64,000 nt of DNA, taken from assembly GCF_030294945.1 (NCBI RefSeq), contig NZ_AP018448.1:7284001-7348000 (forward strand), written 5' to 3'. Positions 15,898-27,117 of the stretch are shown in pieces. The notes under the pieces are model-generated. The model had not been told where the DNA came from. It ran no database searches and saw only the letters and a list, made by a program, of their open reading frames with translations. Made by a program: the position numbers and the translations under genes. The stretch's first letter is position 1; each line of letters opens with the position of its first letter. The stretch comes from Streptomyces graminofaciens. GTDB taxonomy: Bacteria > Actinomycetota > Actinomycetes > Streptomycetales > Streptomycetaceae.

Positions 15898-16689
15898 ATG
15901 ACCGGTATCCGCGTACGGATCGCCCTGGCCGCCCTGGCGTTGAGCCCACTGGCCGTCGGCTGCTCCGCGCTCGCCGGCGGCGGGCAGAGCAGCGCCTCGT
16001 GCGTGTTCGCCGTGGACTACGACGACCGCTTGTACGTCGACGTGGGCGGCGTCGACTACGAGCTGGGCGCCGAGTTGGGCACGGCACGGGAGTCGTTCTG
16101 CGACGACCAGGGCGGCGGCGATGAGGACCGGGTCCCGGAAGAGGACCTGACCCTCTACAAGGTGTACGCCCTCAAGGGCGTCGACACCGACGACGCCATC
16201 GCGGTCCGCGAGTCCCCGAAGGGGGAGGTGCACGTCGTGCTCCATGGGACCGAGGACGAGGGTGTGAACAAGGCGGCCGAGAGGATCTTCGGCCGCGACA
16301 GCGGAGACAGCGGAGACAGCGGAGACAGCGGAGACAGCGGAGACAGTGACGACGGAGGCGGCAGCGGCGCGAGCTCCGCGAGGTGCGCGTTCGCCGTGGA
16401 GTACGGCGAGAACACCTACACCGGCCGCGCGGGCGCCGAGTTCGAACTCGGCGCCAAGGTAGGGACGGCCCGTACGACGTACTGCGACGACACCCCCGGC
16501 GACGGCGACGGCGACGGCGACGGCGCCGCCACGCCCGAGCCGGAGCGGTTCGAGGCGTACGAGGTCGAGGGGCTGGACCCGGCCGACGTCATCGCGATCC
16601 GCCGCTCGGCGGACGAGGAGCCGTACTTCATGGTGCGTCTGGGCGACGATCTGCCGCCGGAGGTCGAGAAGCTGCTCTCGGCGCAGTAG
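15898..16689 (+). CDS. Two-domain lipoprotein
   Basis: A 263-residue lipoprotein. The signal peptide ends in the lipobox AVGC, with the modified Cys near residue 22. Two homologous domains follow (CVFAVDYDDRLYVDVGG... and CAFAVEYGENTYTGRAG...), each with an ELGAxxGTAR segment and a second Cys in a YCDD/FCDD motif, which suggests one disulfide per domain. They are joined by five GDS triplets and an acidic/Gly linker. TAGGAGACGTGACG supports the ATG; a GTG two codons earlier is too close to the Shine-Dalgarno. The family function is unknown. Confidence 0.85.
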   Translation: MTGIRVRIALAALALSPLAVGCSALAGGGQSSASCVFAVDYDDRLYVDVGGVDYELGAELGTARESFCDDQGGGDEDRVPEEDLTLYKVYALKGVDTDDAIAVRESPKGEVHVVLHGTEDEGVNKAAERIFGRDSGDSGDSGDSGDSGDSDDGGGSGASSARCAFAVEYGENTYTGRAGAEFELGAKVGTARTTYCDDTPGDGDGDGDGAATPEPERFEAYEVEGLDPADVIAIRRSADEEPYFMVRLGDDLPPEVEKLLSAQ

Positions 16690-16709
16690 GCGGTCGGGCG
16701 GCGAAACGG

Positions 16710-16748
16710 GCGACGCCCCCGGGTCCTTACTGGACCAGGGGGCGTCGC
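16710..16748. terminator. Bidirectional terminator
   Basis: A 17-bp stem with a single mismatch (GCGACGCCCCC + GGTCC against its complement) around a short TTAC loop. It sits between two convergent genes, the lipoprotein and the Fe-S oxidoreductase, and can end both transcripts. Confidence 0.85.
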
Positions 16749-16845
16749 AGAGCCGCCCGCCCAGACACGTACCCACTTCGACCGGTAACCGCTTTGACCG
16801 GTTACCACTCTGGCGGGGTACCAGGCTGGACGGGCGGGCCCGTGG

Positions 16846-19128
16846 CTACTTCACCGGCTCCGGCTCCGGCTCGCTCTCCGTCTCCGCCGTGCCCGCCGGG
16901 GGCTCGTCCTCGTCCGGGACCGGGGTCTTGACGGACTCCAGGAGGAGCTGGGCGACGTCGACGACCGTGATGGACTCCTTGGCCTTGCCCTCGTTCTTCT
17001 TGCCGTTCACGGAGTCCGTGAGCATGACGAGGCAGAACGGGCAGGCGGTGGAGACGATGTCGGGGTTGAGGGACAGGGCCTCGTCGACACGCTCGTTGTT
17101 GATGCGCTTGCCGATCCGCTCCTCCATCCACATCCGCGCGCCACCGGCGCCACAGCAGAAGCCGCGCTCCTTGTGGCGGTGCATCTCCTGCTGACGCAGG
17201 CCCGGAACGGCGGACATGATCTCGCGCGGGGGCGTGTAGATCTTGTTGTGGCGGCCCAGGTAGCAGGGGTCGTGGTAGGTGATCAGACCCTCGACCGGGG
17301 TCACCGGGATCAGCTTGCCCTCGTCGATCAGGTGCTGGAGCAGCTGGGTGTGGTGGATGACCTCGTAGTCGCCGCCGAGCTGCGGGTACTCGTTGCCGAG
17401 CGTGTTGAGGCAGTGCGGGCAGGTGGCGACGATCTTCTTGGCCGACTTCGGCTTCTTCGTCTCCGGGTCGTCGTCGTCCTCGCCGAAGGCCATGTTCAGC
17501 GCGGCGACGTTCTCCATGCCGAGCTCCTGGAACAGCGGCTCGTTGCCGAGGCGGCGGGCGGAGTCACCGGTGCACTTCTCGTCGCCGCCCATGATGGCGA
17601 ACTTGACGCCCGCCATGTGCAGCAGCTCGGCGAAGGCCTTGGTGGTCTTCTTCGCCCGGTCCTCCAGCGCGCCCGCGCAGCCGACCCAGTACAGGTACTC
17701 GACCTCGGACAGGTCCTCGATGTCCTTGCCGACGACCGGAACCTCGAACTCGACTTCCTTCAGCCACTCCAGGCGCTGCTTCTTGGCCAGGCCCCAGGGG
17801 TTGCCCTTCTTCTCCAGGTTCTTGAGCATCGTCCCGGCCTCGGACGGGAAGGCGGACTCGATCATCACCTGGTAGCGGCGCATGTCGACGATGTGGTCGA
17901 CGTGCTCGATGTCGACCGGGCACTGCTCCACGCACGCACCGCAGGTGGTGCAGGACCACAGCACATCGGGGTCGATGACGCCGTTCTCCTCGACGGTCCC
18001 GATCAGCGGCCGCTCGGCCTCGGCGAGCGCGGCGGCGGGAACGTCCTTGAGCTGCTCCTCGGACGCCTTCTCCTCGCCCTCCATGCTCTTGCCGCCACCG
18101 GCCAGCAGGTACGGCGCCTTGGCGTGCGCGTGGTCGCGCAGCGACATGATGAGCAGCTTCGGGGACAGCGGCTTACCGGTGTTCCAGGCCGGGCACTGCG
18201 ACTGACAGCGACCGCACTCGGTGCAGGTGGAGAAGTCCAGCAGCCCCTTCCAGGAGAACTGCTCGACCTGGCTGACACCGAAGACGTCGTCGTCACCGGG
18301 GTCGGTGAAGTCGATCGCCTTGCCGCCGCTGGTCATCGGCTGCAGGGCACCCAGGGCGGTGGCACCGTCGGCGTTCCGCTTGAACCAGATGTTCGGGAAG
18401 CCGAGGAAGCGGTGCCAGGCGACACCCATGTTGGTGTTCAGCGAGACCACGATCATCCAGATGAACGAGGTGCTGATCTTCACCATCGCGGTGAGGTAGA
18501 CGAGGTTCTGCAGCGCCGGGACGCTCAGCCCCTTGAAGGCCAGGACCAGCGGGTACGAGGCGAAGTACCCGGCCTCGTAGTGCTCGACGTGGTGCAGCGC
18601 GCCCTCCAGGCCCCGCAGCACGTAGATCGCGAGACCGATGGTGAGGATGACGTACTCGACGAAGTACGCCTGACCGGCCTTGGAGCCCGCGAAGCGGGAC
18701 TTGCGGCCGGCGCGCGAGGGCAGGCTCAGCAGGCGGATCACGATGAGCACGGCGATGCCGAGGATCGTCATCACACCGATGAACTCGATGTACAGCTCGA
18801 ACGGCAGGAACCCACCGATGACCGGCAGCACCCAGTCGGCCTTGAAGAGCTGGCCGAACGCCTGGGCGAGGGTCGGCGGCAGGGTGAGGAAGCCGACGGC
18901 AACGAACCAGTGGGCGAAGCCCACGATGCCCCACCGGTTCATCCGGGTGTGGCCGAGGAACTCCCGCACCAGCGTCACACTGCGCTGATAGGGATTGTCG
19001 GTACGGCTGCCGGCCGGGACCGGCTGGCCCAGTTTGAAATACCGGAAGAACTGACCGATGGCGCGTGCGAGCAGCGCGACGCCGACCACGGTCAGAACCA
19101 GCGACACGATGATCGCGGCGAGTTGCAT
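16846..19128 (-). CDS. Membrane-bound Fe-S oxidoreductase (heterodisulfide-reductase-like)
   Basis: A 760-residue protein. Residues 1 to about 245 hold five or more membrane spans related to the NarI/HdrE-type cytochrome-binding subunit. Two 4Fe-4S motifs follow, CTECGRCQSQCP near residue 301 and CTTCGACVEQCP near 391. The C-terminal half carries CCG-type cysteine-rich domains (GCAGALEDRAKK, CPHCLNTLGNEYP, HDPCYLGRHNK, GFCCGAGGARMW). The tail is Pro/Glu-rich. Such proteins pass electrons between the quinone pool and soluble partners; the real partner is not known. GGAGCCCCGAC precedes the ATG. Highly conserved in Streptomyces as a single-gene unit. Confidence 0.92.
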   Translation of the reverse strand: MQLAAIIVSLVLTVVGVALLARAIGQFFRYFKLGQPVPAGSRTDNPYQRSVTLVREFLGHTRMNRWGIVGFAHWFVAVGFLTLPPTLAQAFGQLFKADWVLPVIGGFLPFELYIEFIGVMTILGIAVLIVIRLLSLPSRAGRKSRFAGSKAGQAYFVEYVILTIGLAIYVLRGLEGALHHVEHYEAGYFASYPLVLAFKGLSVPALQNLVYLTAMVKISTSFIWMIVVSLNTNMGVAWHRFLGFPNIWFKRNADGATALGALQPMTSGGKAIDFTDPGDDDVFGVSQVEQFSWKGLLDFSTCTECGRCQSQCPAWNTGKPLSPKLLIMSLRDHAHAKAPYLLAGGGKSMEGEEKASEEQLKDVPAAALAEAERPLIGTVEENGVIDPDVLWSCTTCGACVEQCPVDIEHVDHIVDMRRYQVMIESAFPSEAGTMLKNLEKKGNPWGLAKKQRLEWLKEVEFEVPVVGKDIEDLSEVEYLYWVGCAGALEDRAKKTTKAFAELLHMAGVKFAIMGGDEKCTGDSARRLGNEPLFQELGMENVAALNMAFGEDDDDPETKKPKSAKKIVATCPHCLNTLGNEYPQLGGDYEVIHHTQLLQHLIDEGKLIPVTPVEGLITYHDPCYLGRHNKIYTPPREIMSAVPGLRQQEMHRHKERGFCCGAGGARMWMEERIGKRINNERVDEALSLNPDIVSTACPFCLVMLTDSVNGKKNEGKAKESITVVDVAQLLLESVKTPVPDEDEPPAGTAETESEPEPEPVK

Positions 19129-19426
19129 GTCGGGGCTCCTCGGGCCTGCGAGGGAGGTCTCAGCGAGATTACTAAGCGGTAACTTAGGTGGTACTTCGAG
19201 ACTACCCTCATCTCTTGCCGCACTGTAGCCAGCGAGGCGGTGATCTGCGTCGCTGAGGGTTGCCTGAGTGACCGTGGCGTGACTGTGCGGTGCCGGACGG
19301 GTCGGTCCGGGGTGGCGCGGCCGTTCGCGGGGATTGCCGATCCGAGCCGATCCGAGCCCGTGCCACCCCGTAAACCCGATCGTGTTATTCCCGCAATATC
19401 GGGGCATACCGTCATAACCTCGGCTT

Positions 19427-20503
19427 GTGCTGTACGGGATCGCCTCCGCTGCCTCCGCCCTGCTCCTCACCGCCGTGCTGACCGCGCTGCTGCGGGCCCC
19501 CGCCGTGCGCCTCGGTCTGGTCGAGCGTCGGCGGGGCCGGGTGGTGCCGTTGCTCGGCGGGTTGGCGGTGACCGGTGGGACCGCGCTCGTGGCCCTCGGC
19601 GGCGAGTGGACCGGGGTCGCGCCGCTGGGGGAGGAGGCGGCGTGGCTGCTCGCCGGAGGGTGCGCGGTCGCGCTGCTCGGGCTGGTCGCCGATGTGCGAC
19701 GGGTGCCGGCCGTGGTGCAGACGGGGTGCGTGGCCGGGGTGGCCGCGGTGGCCCTGCCGTACGAGGAATGGGGTGCCGCGGGCGCGGTGGCGGCCGTCGC
19801 GCTGACCGTACTGCTGACATTCGCCTTCGCCTCCCTCGACCACGCGGACGGCGTGCTCGGGGCCGTCGGCGCCGTGACGGCCTTCGCGCTCGGCGGATGC
19901 GCCGCCGCCGCGTTCTACGGCGAGGTCGCCGCCCTGCTCGGCGTACTGGCCGCCGCGCTCACCGGTTTCCTGGTCCTCGGCCGCCCTCCGGCGCGGGTGG
20001 TGCCGGGCCGGTGCGGGGCGCTGTTCGTCGGCTTCGTCCTCGCCTCGACGGTGGTGCTCGTGCACGCGGACGCCGAGACGGGTTGGTCCGGCCCGGCGGC
20101 GGTGTTCGCCCTGACGGCGGTCGCGACCGCCGACGCCGTACTCGTCCTCGTCTCGCGCCGCCGGGCGGCCCGGCCGCTGCTGCGTGCGGCCCCCGACCAC
20201 GTCGTCCATCGTCTGCGCCGACTCGGCGTGACGCCCGGGGCGGCGACGGTCGCCGTCGGGGTCGCGGCCCTGGCCGGTGCGGTCATGGGCCTGTTGATCG
20301 ACCTCGGACGCCTGGGCCCGACGGCGGTGTGGTGGGTGGCGGGGGCGGCCGGGATCGTGGTGCTGGGGCTGGTGTGGGTGCCGGTGTACCGGCCGGGGGT
20401 GGGACGGCCGCGGCGGCCGTACGGGACGCCCTCGGGCAGGAGCGCCGCGCCGCGGCCCTACGACCGCGACGGCCAGCTGGCACTCAGGCGGCGGACTAGC
20501 TGA
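19427..20503 (+). CDS. MraY/WecA-like membrane protein, catalytic Asp missing
   Basis: A 358-residue polytopic membrane protein with about ten spans. The order of elements follows the polyprenyl-phosphate N-acetylhexosamine-1-phosphate transferase family: a VPLLGGLAVTGG loop, then LVADVRRVP where the family has DD, then LDHADGVLG for NxxDGLxG, then VVPGRCGALFVGF for the FMGDxGSLFLGF motif, and HVVHRLRRLG for the HxHH/HRL loop. Two positions normally Asp are replaced (DD becomes AD, GD becomes GR). It may be a non-catalytic relative. GTG start. It precedes a DUF4328 gene. Confidence 0.75.
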   Translation: MLYGIASAASALLLTAVLTALLRAPAVRLGLVERRRGRVVPLLGGLAVTGGTALVALGGEWTGVAPLGEEAAWLLAGGCAVALLGLVADVRRVPAVVQTGCVAGVAAVALPYEEWGAAGAVAAVALTVLLTFAFASLDHADGVLGAVGAVTAFALGGCAAAAFYGEVAALLGVLAAALTGFLVLGRPPARVVPGRCGALFVGFVLASTVVLVHADAETGWSGPAAVFALTAVATADAVLVLVSRRRAARPLLRAAPDHVVHRLRRLGVTPGAATVAVGVAALAGAVMGLLIDLGRLGPTAVWWVAGAAGIVVLGLVWVPVYRPGVGRPRRPYGTPSGRSAAPRPYDRDGQLALRRRTS

Positions 20504-20630
20504 CCGGACCGGCAGGGTGAACGGGTGGGCCGAGCGCGTCGGTCGTGTCGGTCGAGTCGGGTGTCGCTTCGGGCGCCGCTTCGGGCGTGGGGCCTGGCAG
20601 GTGCGGTCGTCCATCGACAAGGATGCCCCG

Positions 20631-21284
20631 ATGAACGATCACATAGCCCCGCGTCCGCCCGTGCTGAGCCCGGTTCGTTGGGTGGCCCGCGGTGCCGTCA
20701 TGGCCCTGGCCCTCGCCGGTGCCGCGTGGGTGGCCCGGGCCCTGTGGCACGTTCGGCTCGCGGCGGCCGGGATGCCGGACGCCGGGCCGCTCTACCGGGA
20801 CGGGGACCGGCAGCGCCTGCCGACGCCGCTGGAGGACGGCTACCACGTCGTCAGCTCGGTGGGAGATGTCGCCACCCTGATCTGCGCGCTCACGTTCCTG
20901 CTCTGGCTGCAACGCCTCCGGGACAACGCCCGCACCCTCTCCGGCCGACCCCCGCGCTACGCCGGGATCTGGGTCTACGCCGGCTGGATCATCCCCGTCG
21001 CGAACCTCTGGATCCCCCGCGGAGTCGTCGCCGACATCCACCACGCCGGCGCCCCCGAGGCGCGACTGCCGCGCGCGGTGAACTGGTGGTGGGCCCTGTG
21101 GCTCGTGGCGATGCTCAGCGGCACGGGCCTGATGTACGCGGACACGACGGACGAGGTCATCGCACGGGCCTACGACAAGGTGGAGCTGCTCCTGGCGGCC
21201 GACGCGGCGGTGATCGGCGCGGCGGTGGCGGCCGTCTTCGTCGTACGCGCGCTGACGGCGACTCAGCAGCGGTACGCCCCATGA
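20631..21284 (+). CDS. DUF4328 membrane protein
   Basis: A 217-residue protein with four predicted membrane spans (around residues 20-38, 80-100, 115-135 and 190-210) and the conserved DUF4328 core: FLLWLQRLRDNAR, YAGIWVYAGWIIPVANLWIP and VNWWWALWLVA. AAGGATGCCCCG stands before the chosen ATG. A start 38 codons upstream would add an unlikely Arg/Gly stretch. The function of the family is unknown. Confidence 0.87.
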   Translation: MNDHIAPRPPVLSPVRWVARGAVMALALAGAAWVARALWHVRLAAAGMPDAGPLYRDGDRQRLPTPLEDGYHVVSSVGDVATLICALTFLLWLQRLRDNARTLSGRPPRYAGIWVYAGWIIPVANLWIPRGVVADIHHAGAPEARLPRAVNWWWALWLVAMLSGTGLMYADTTDEVIARAYDKVELLLAADAAVIGAAVAAVFVVRALTATQQRYAP

Positions 21285-21392
21285 CCCCCACCGCGTACCC
21301 CCGGACAGGTGATCGTTTGACGCCGCCCAACCCCCCCTCAACCCCACAAACCCCCAGCTCACCCGCCACCTACACATAAGCAGCAGATAAAA

Positions 21393-21413
21393 GTTGAGCC
21401 CCCTCGACTCAGC
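21393..21413. promoter_or_regulatory. HAIR element (HspR operator), degenerate copy
   Basis: GTTGAGC-N7-ACTCAGC matches the HspR-associated inverted repeat CTTGAGT-N7-ACTCAAG except for the outer bases. Its centre is 52 bp from the centre of the perfect copy downstream. The family is known to use more than one HAIR site in front of dnaK. Confidence 0.75.
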
Positions 21414-21444
21414 TCTGTTGACCGAGCGGGAAGGGTCATGCACA

Positions 21445-24010
<2,566 letters not shown>

Positions 24011-24052
24011 CGCCGACCGCGTGCACACCGAGGGGAAGGAGGGACGTCGAGG

Positions 24053-25234
24053 ATGAGCACCAAGGACTTCATCGAGAAGGACTTCTACAAGGTCCTCGGC
24101 GTCCCCAAGGACGCCACCGAGGCCGAGATCAAGAAGGCGTACCGGAAGCTCGCCCGCGAGTTCCACCCGGACGCCAACAAGGGCAACGCCAGGGCCGAGG
24201 AGCGCTTCAAGGAGATCTCCGAGGCGAACGACGTCCTCGGCGACCCCAAGAAGCGCAAGGAGTACGACGAGGCCCGCGCCCTCTTCGGCAACGGCGGCTT
24301 CCGCCCCGGGCCGGGCGCGGGCGGCGGCTCGTTCAACTTCGACCTGGGCGACCTCTTCGGAGGCGGCGCCCAGGGCCAGGGCGGCTCCGGCGGCTTCGGC
24401 GGGGGCATCGGGGACGTCTTCGGGGGCCTGTTCAACCGGGGCGGCGCGGGCGCGGGCACACGTGCGCAGCCCCGGCGCGGCCAGGACATCGAGTCCGAGG
24501 TCACGCTGAGCTTCACCGAGGCCATCGAGGGCGCGACCGTACCGCTGCGCATGTCCTCCCAGTCCCCGTGCAAGGCCTGTTCGGGCACCGGCGACAAGAA
24601 CGGCACGCCCCGCGTGTGCCCGACCTGCGTCGGCACCGGCCAGGTGGCGCGCGGCTCGGGCGGCGGGTTCTCCCTCACCGACCCGTGCCCCGACTGCAAG
24701 GGGCGCGGCCTCATCGCCGAGCACCCCTGCCTGGACTGCAAGGGCAGCGGCCGCGCCAGGTCCTCCCGCACGATGCAGGTCCGTATCCCGGCCGGAGTCA
24801 CGGACGGCCAGCGGATCCGGCTGCGCGGCAAGGGGGCACCCGGCGAGCGCGGCGGCCCGGCCGGTGATCTGTACGTGGTCGTGCATGTGGACCCGCACCC
24901 GGTCTTCGGCCGCAAGGAGGACAACCTCACGGTGACCGTGCCGGTGACGTTCGCCGAGGCGGCGCTCGGCGGGGAGGTCAGGGTCCCGACCCTGGGCGGC
25001 CCGCCGGTCACGCTGAAGCTGCCCTCGGGCACGCCCAACGGGCGCACGATGCGGGCCCGCGGCAAGGGCGCCTTCCGCAAGGACGGCACCCGCGGGGACC
25101 TGCTGATCACGGTCGAGGTGAGTGTCCCGAAGGACCTGTCGGGGAAGGCTCGTGACGCACTGGAGGCGTATCGCGAGGCGACCGCGGAAGAGGACCCGCG
25201 GGCGGAGCTGTTCCAGGCCGCGAAGGGAGCATGA
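24053..25234 (+). CDS. dnaJ: Co-chaperone DnaJ (DnaJ1)
   Basis: A 393-residue type I J-protein. The J-domain has the HPD motif (EFHPDANKG) near residue 41. A Gly/Phe-rich linker (about 80-135) follows, then four zinc-binding CxxCxGxG repeats (CKACSGTG, CPTCVGTG, CPDCKGRG, CLDCKGSG) and the C-terminal substrate-binding domain. It delivers clients to DnaK and stimulates its ATPase. It lies 42 bp after grpE. This operon-linked copy corresponds to the HspR-controlled DnaJ1 of streptomycetes; a second, unlinked dnaJ is usual. Confidence 0.98.
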   Translation: MSTKDFIEKDFYKVLGVPKDATEAEIKKAYRKLAREFHPDANKGNARAEERFKEISEANDVLGDPKKRKEYDEARALFGNGGFRPGPGAGGGSFNFDLGDLFGGGAQGQGGSGGFGGGIGDVFGGLFNRGGAGAGTRAQPRRGQDIESEVTLSFTEAIEGATVPLRMSSQSPCKACSGTGDKNGTPRVCPTCVGTGQVARGSGGGFSLTDPCPDCKGRGLIAEHPCLDCKGSGRARSSRTMQVRIPAGVTDGQRIRLRGKGAPGERGGPAGDLYVVVHVDPHPVFGRKEDNLTVTVPVTFAEAALGGEVRVPTLGGPPVTLKLPSGTPNGRTMRARGKGAFRKDGTRGDLLITVEVSVPKDLSGKARDALEAYREATAEEDPRAELFQAAKGA

Positions 25235-25692
25235 GAGAGATGGACGGTCGTCGACGCAATCCGTACGAGCTGACGGAAGAGACACCGGTGTACGTCATCT
25301 CGGTGGCCGCCCAGCTCTCGGGCCTGCACCCGCAGACCCTGCGCCAGTACGACCGCCTGGGCCTGGTCTCCCCGGACCGCACGGCCGGGCGCGGCCGCCG
25401 ATACTCGGCCCGCGACATCGAACTCCTGCGCACCGTCCAGCAGTTGTCGCAGGACGAGGGCATCAACCTGGCCGGCATCAAGCGCATCATCGAACTGGAG
25501 AACCAGGTCGCCGCGCTCCAGCAGCGCGTCGCCGAACTCCAGTCGGCGGTCGAGGGCGCGGCGGCGGCGATGCAGCAGCGCGAGGCCGCGGTCCACGCGT
25601 CGTACCGCCGCGACCTGGTGCCGTACCAGGAGGTGCAGCAGACCAGCGCGCTGGTGGTGTGGCGGCCGAAGGGGCGCCAGCCGTCGGACTGA
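25231..25692 (+). CDS. hspR: Heat-shock repressor HspR (MerR family)
   Basis: A 153-residue MerR-family repressor. The winged helix covers VYVISVAAQLSGLHPQTLRQ, YDRLGLVSPDRT and the wing GRRYS. The signature DEGINLAGIKRIIELE continues into a coiled-coil of Gln/Ala/Glu heptads. It binds HAIR sites together with DnaK. It starts by ATGA overlap with dnaJ; a second ATG three codons later (MDGRRRNPYEL) is an equally plausible start. It is last in the operon it controls. Confidence 0.97.
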   Translation: MREMDGRRRNPYELTEETPVYVISVAAQLSGLHPQTLRQYDRLGLVSPDRTAGRGRRYSARDIELLRTVQQLSQDEGINLAGIKRIIELENQVAALQQRVAELQSAVEGAAAAMQQREAAVHASYRRDLVPYQEVQQTSALVVWRPKGRQPSD

Positions 25693-25764
25693 CGTCATGT
25701 CTTGAGCGGCGACTGGTCGGCTGAGCGAGTGAGCGGCTGAGCGGCTGAATGACTGAGCGAACGA

Positions 25765-25806
25765 CGAGGGACCTGCCGGTACTCACCAGTACCGACAGGT
25801 CCCTCG
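25765..25806. terminator. Strong terminator hairpin
   Basis: A 19-bp stem with one mismatch, CGAGGGACCTG[C/T]CGGTACT, and a CACC loop. It lies between convergent hspR and the VOC gene and can stop both. Confidence 0.88.
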
Positions 25807-25812
25807 TGTCGT

Positions 25813-26187
25813 CTACAGATACGGCCGCGTGATCAGCTCGATCGCGTGGCCCGCGGGGTCCTTGAAGTACACGCCCCGACCGCCGTGTTCGTTGTTGATC
25901 TCGCCGGGGCGGCGCATCTGGGGGTCGGCCCAGTGCGTGATGCCGCGGTCGCACAGACGCTGATAGGCGCGGTCGAACAGTTCGTCGTCCAGCAGGAACG
26001 CGTAGTGCTGCATCTGGATCTCCACCGGCGGCTCGGCGAACTGGAGCAGCACGCCGTCGGTGAGCTGGACGTTGGTGAACGGTCCCCAGGACGGCGCTTC
26101 GGTGAGTTCCAGCAACTCCCGGAAGAACAGGGCCGACCGCTCGCGGTCCTTGGAGGCGATGATGGTGTGGTTGAACGTGGCTGACAT
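25813..26187 (-). CDS. VOC-family (glyoxalase/bleomycin-resistance fold) protein
   Basis: A 124-residue one-domain VOC protein. Opening strand FNHTIIASKDRERSALFF, central HYAFLLDDELFD, and closing GRGVYFKDPAGHAIELITRP. In the family paired beta-alpha-beta modules place His/Glu ligands for a metal, and H7, H65 and E120-type positions are present. Substrate unknown; dioxygenase, isomerase or binding roles all occur. The ATG at MSATFNHT is preceded by GAGGTCAGCCGA; the longer open frame upstream is not protein-like. Confidence 0.88.
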   Translation of the reverse strand: MSATFNHTIIASKDRERSALFFRELLELTEAPSWGPFTNVQLTDGVLLQFAEPPVEIQMQHYAFLLDDELFDRAYQRLCDRGITHWADPQMRRPGEINNEHGGRGVYFKDPAGHAIELITRPYL

Positions 26188-26541
26188 TCGGCTGACCTCG
26201 TTGTCGTTCGGCGCGAAGCACGAAGGATGGGGATACGAGAGGAACGGGCTCGTGGTGCTCGGGCGCCAGGAGGTCCGCGTGCCGAATGCGAGGTGCCGGG
26301 GTGCCGTCGACGCACCCACCGTGCGATCAGCCCTCCACCGGGTGGCCAATCCGTGTGTGGCGTCGCGACGCCGGTCCGGTGTTCATGTCGACCGACCCTA
26401 CGGGACGGGAGGGAAGGCGACAACGGCGATTTTCAACCGTCCGGTGGCCAACTCCCGTCTCCCGCCCGGCCGCTGAACCATCCGCCGTCGTACGGTGTCT
26501 CAACAGGGGAGACGTGTACAGCGCACTAGGGGAGGCAACTC
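26188..26541. other. Noncoding gap between divergent genes
   Basis: This 354-bp stretch separates the divergent VOC gene and the gene at 26542 and must hold both promoters. No convincing small gene or repeat was seen. The only clear signal is the GGGGAGGCAACTC ribosome site at its right end. Confidence 0.5.
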
Positions 26542-27039
26542 ATGGCCATGGTCGGACTGTTCTGGGTCACGGAGGACGGCGTGGTGTACGTCGGGTCCGA
26601 GCCGGAGGGGTACGGGCGTGGCGTGCGGCTCACGGCGGCCGGTGTGGAGGGGCTCGGGACCGACCAAGGCGGCAGCTGGGCCTGGGGCGAGGTGGGCGGC
26701 GTCGAGGTGCGGGACATGAAGATCCGGCCCTCCACTTCCCGGCTGCTCGTCGGCGCCGCAGTGGACCTCGTCGTCAGCACGATCAGCGGCGGCGGCGACT
26801 CCCCGGGCGCCTTCGAGGTGCATCTCGACACCGCCGACGGGACGGTGGAGCTGGAGGCGTACGTCGCGGCCGCCGCCGGAGGGTACGCGCAGTCCGAGTA
26901 CGACCTGTCCGTGGCGCTGCTGAAGCGGTTGGCGGACGGTACGGCGGACCTGGGAGCGCTGGAGGAGTGGGGGCGCGGCGCCGAGGGAACCCCGCGCCGG
27001 GAGGAGCGGGAGGCCCTGCTGCGGAAGTGGGCCTCGTAG
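26542..27039 (+). CDS. Conserved hypothetical protein
   Basis: A 165-residue soluble protein. The N-terminal strand-rich region (VGLFWVTEDGVVYVGSEPEG, then GVRLTAAGVEGL and GSWAWGEVGGVEVRDM) has the look of a small PH-like or beta-barrel module. A helix-rich C-terminus (YDLSVALLKRLADGT, EEREALLRKWAS) follows. Strong ribosome site GGGGAGG. Its family occurs in Streptomyces without known function. The last 26 bp, including the stop, are repeated three more times downstream. Confidence 0.75.
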   Translation: MAMVGLFWVTEDGVVYVGSEPEGYGRGVRLTAAGVEGLGTDQGGSWAWGEVGGVEVRDMKIRPSTSRLLVGAAVDLVVSTISGGGDSPGAFEVHLDTADGTVELEAYVAAAAGGYAQSEYDLSVALLKRLADGTADLGALEEWGRGAEGTPRREEREALLRKWAS

Positions 27040-27117
27040 CCCCGCTGCGGAAGTGGGCCTCGTGGCCCTGCTGTGGCAGTGGGGCTCGTGGCCCCGCTGC
27101 GGGAGTGGGCCTCATGG
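27014..27117. repeat. Four 26-bp tandem repeats spanning a stop codon
   Basis: The units begin at 27014, 27040, 27066 and 27092, with the consensus CCCCGCTGCGGAAGTGGGCC + TCGTGG. Unit 1 is the coding 3' end of the preceding gene (LLRKWAS and stop). The other units carry TGG or similar where unit 1 has its TAG. Confidence 0.93.

Noticed and set aside
17173..19182. A long plus-strand frame opposite the Fe-S oxidoreductase
   Set aside because: The minus strand has cluster-binding cysteines and membrane spans in order; the plus-strand frame is rich in His/Arg/Val without motif.
25700..25760. GAGCGGCTGA-type short direct repeats after hspR
   Set aside because: Only a few imperfect copies in a short spacer; too weak to call a repeat element beside the clear terminator.
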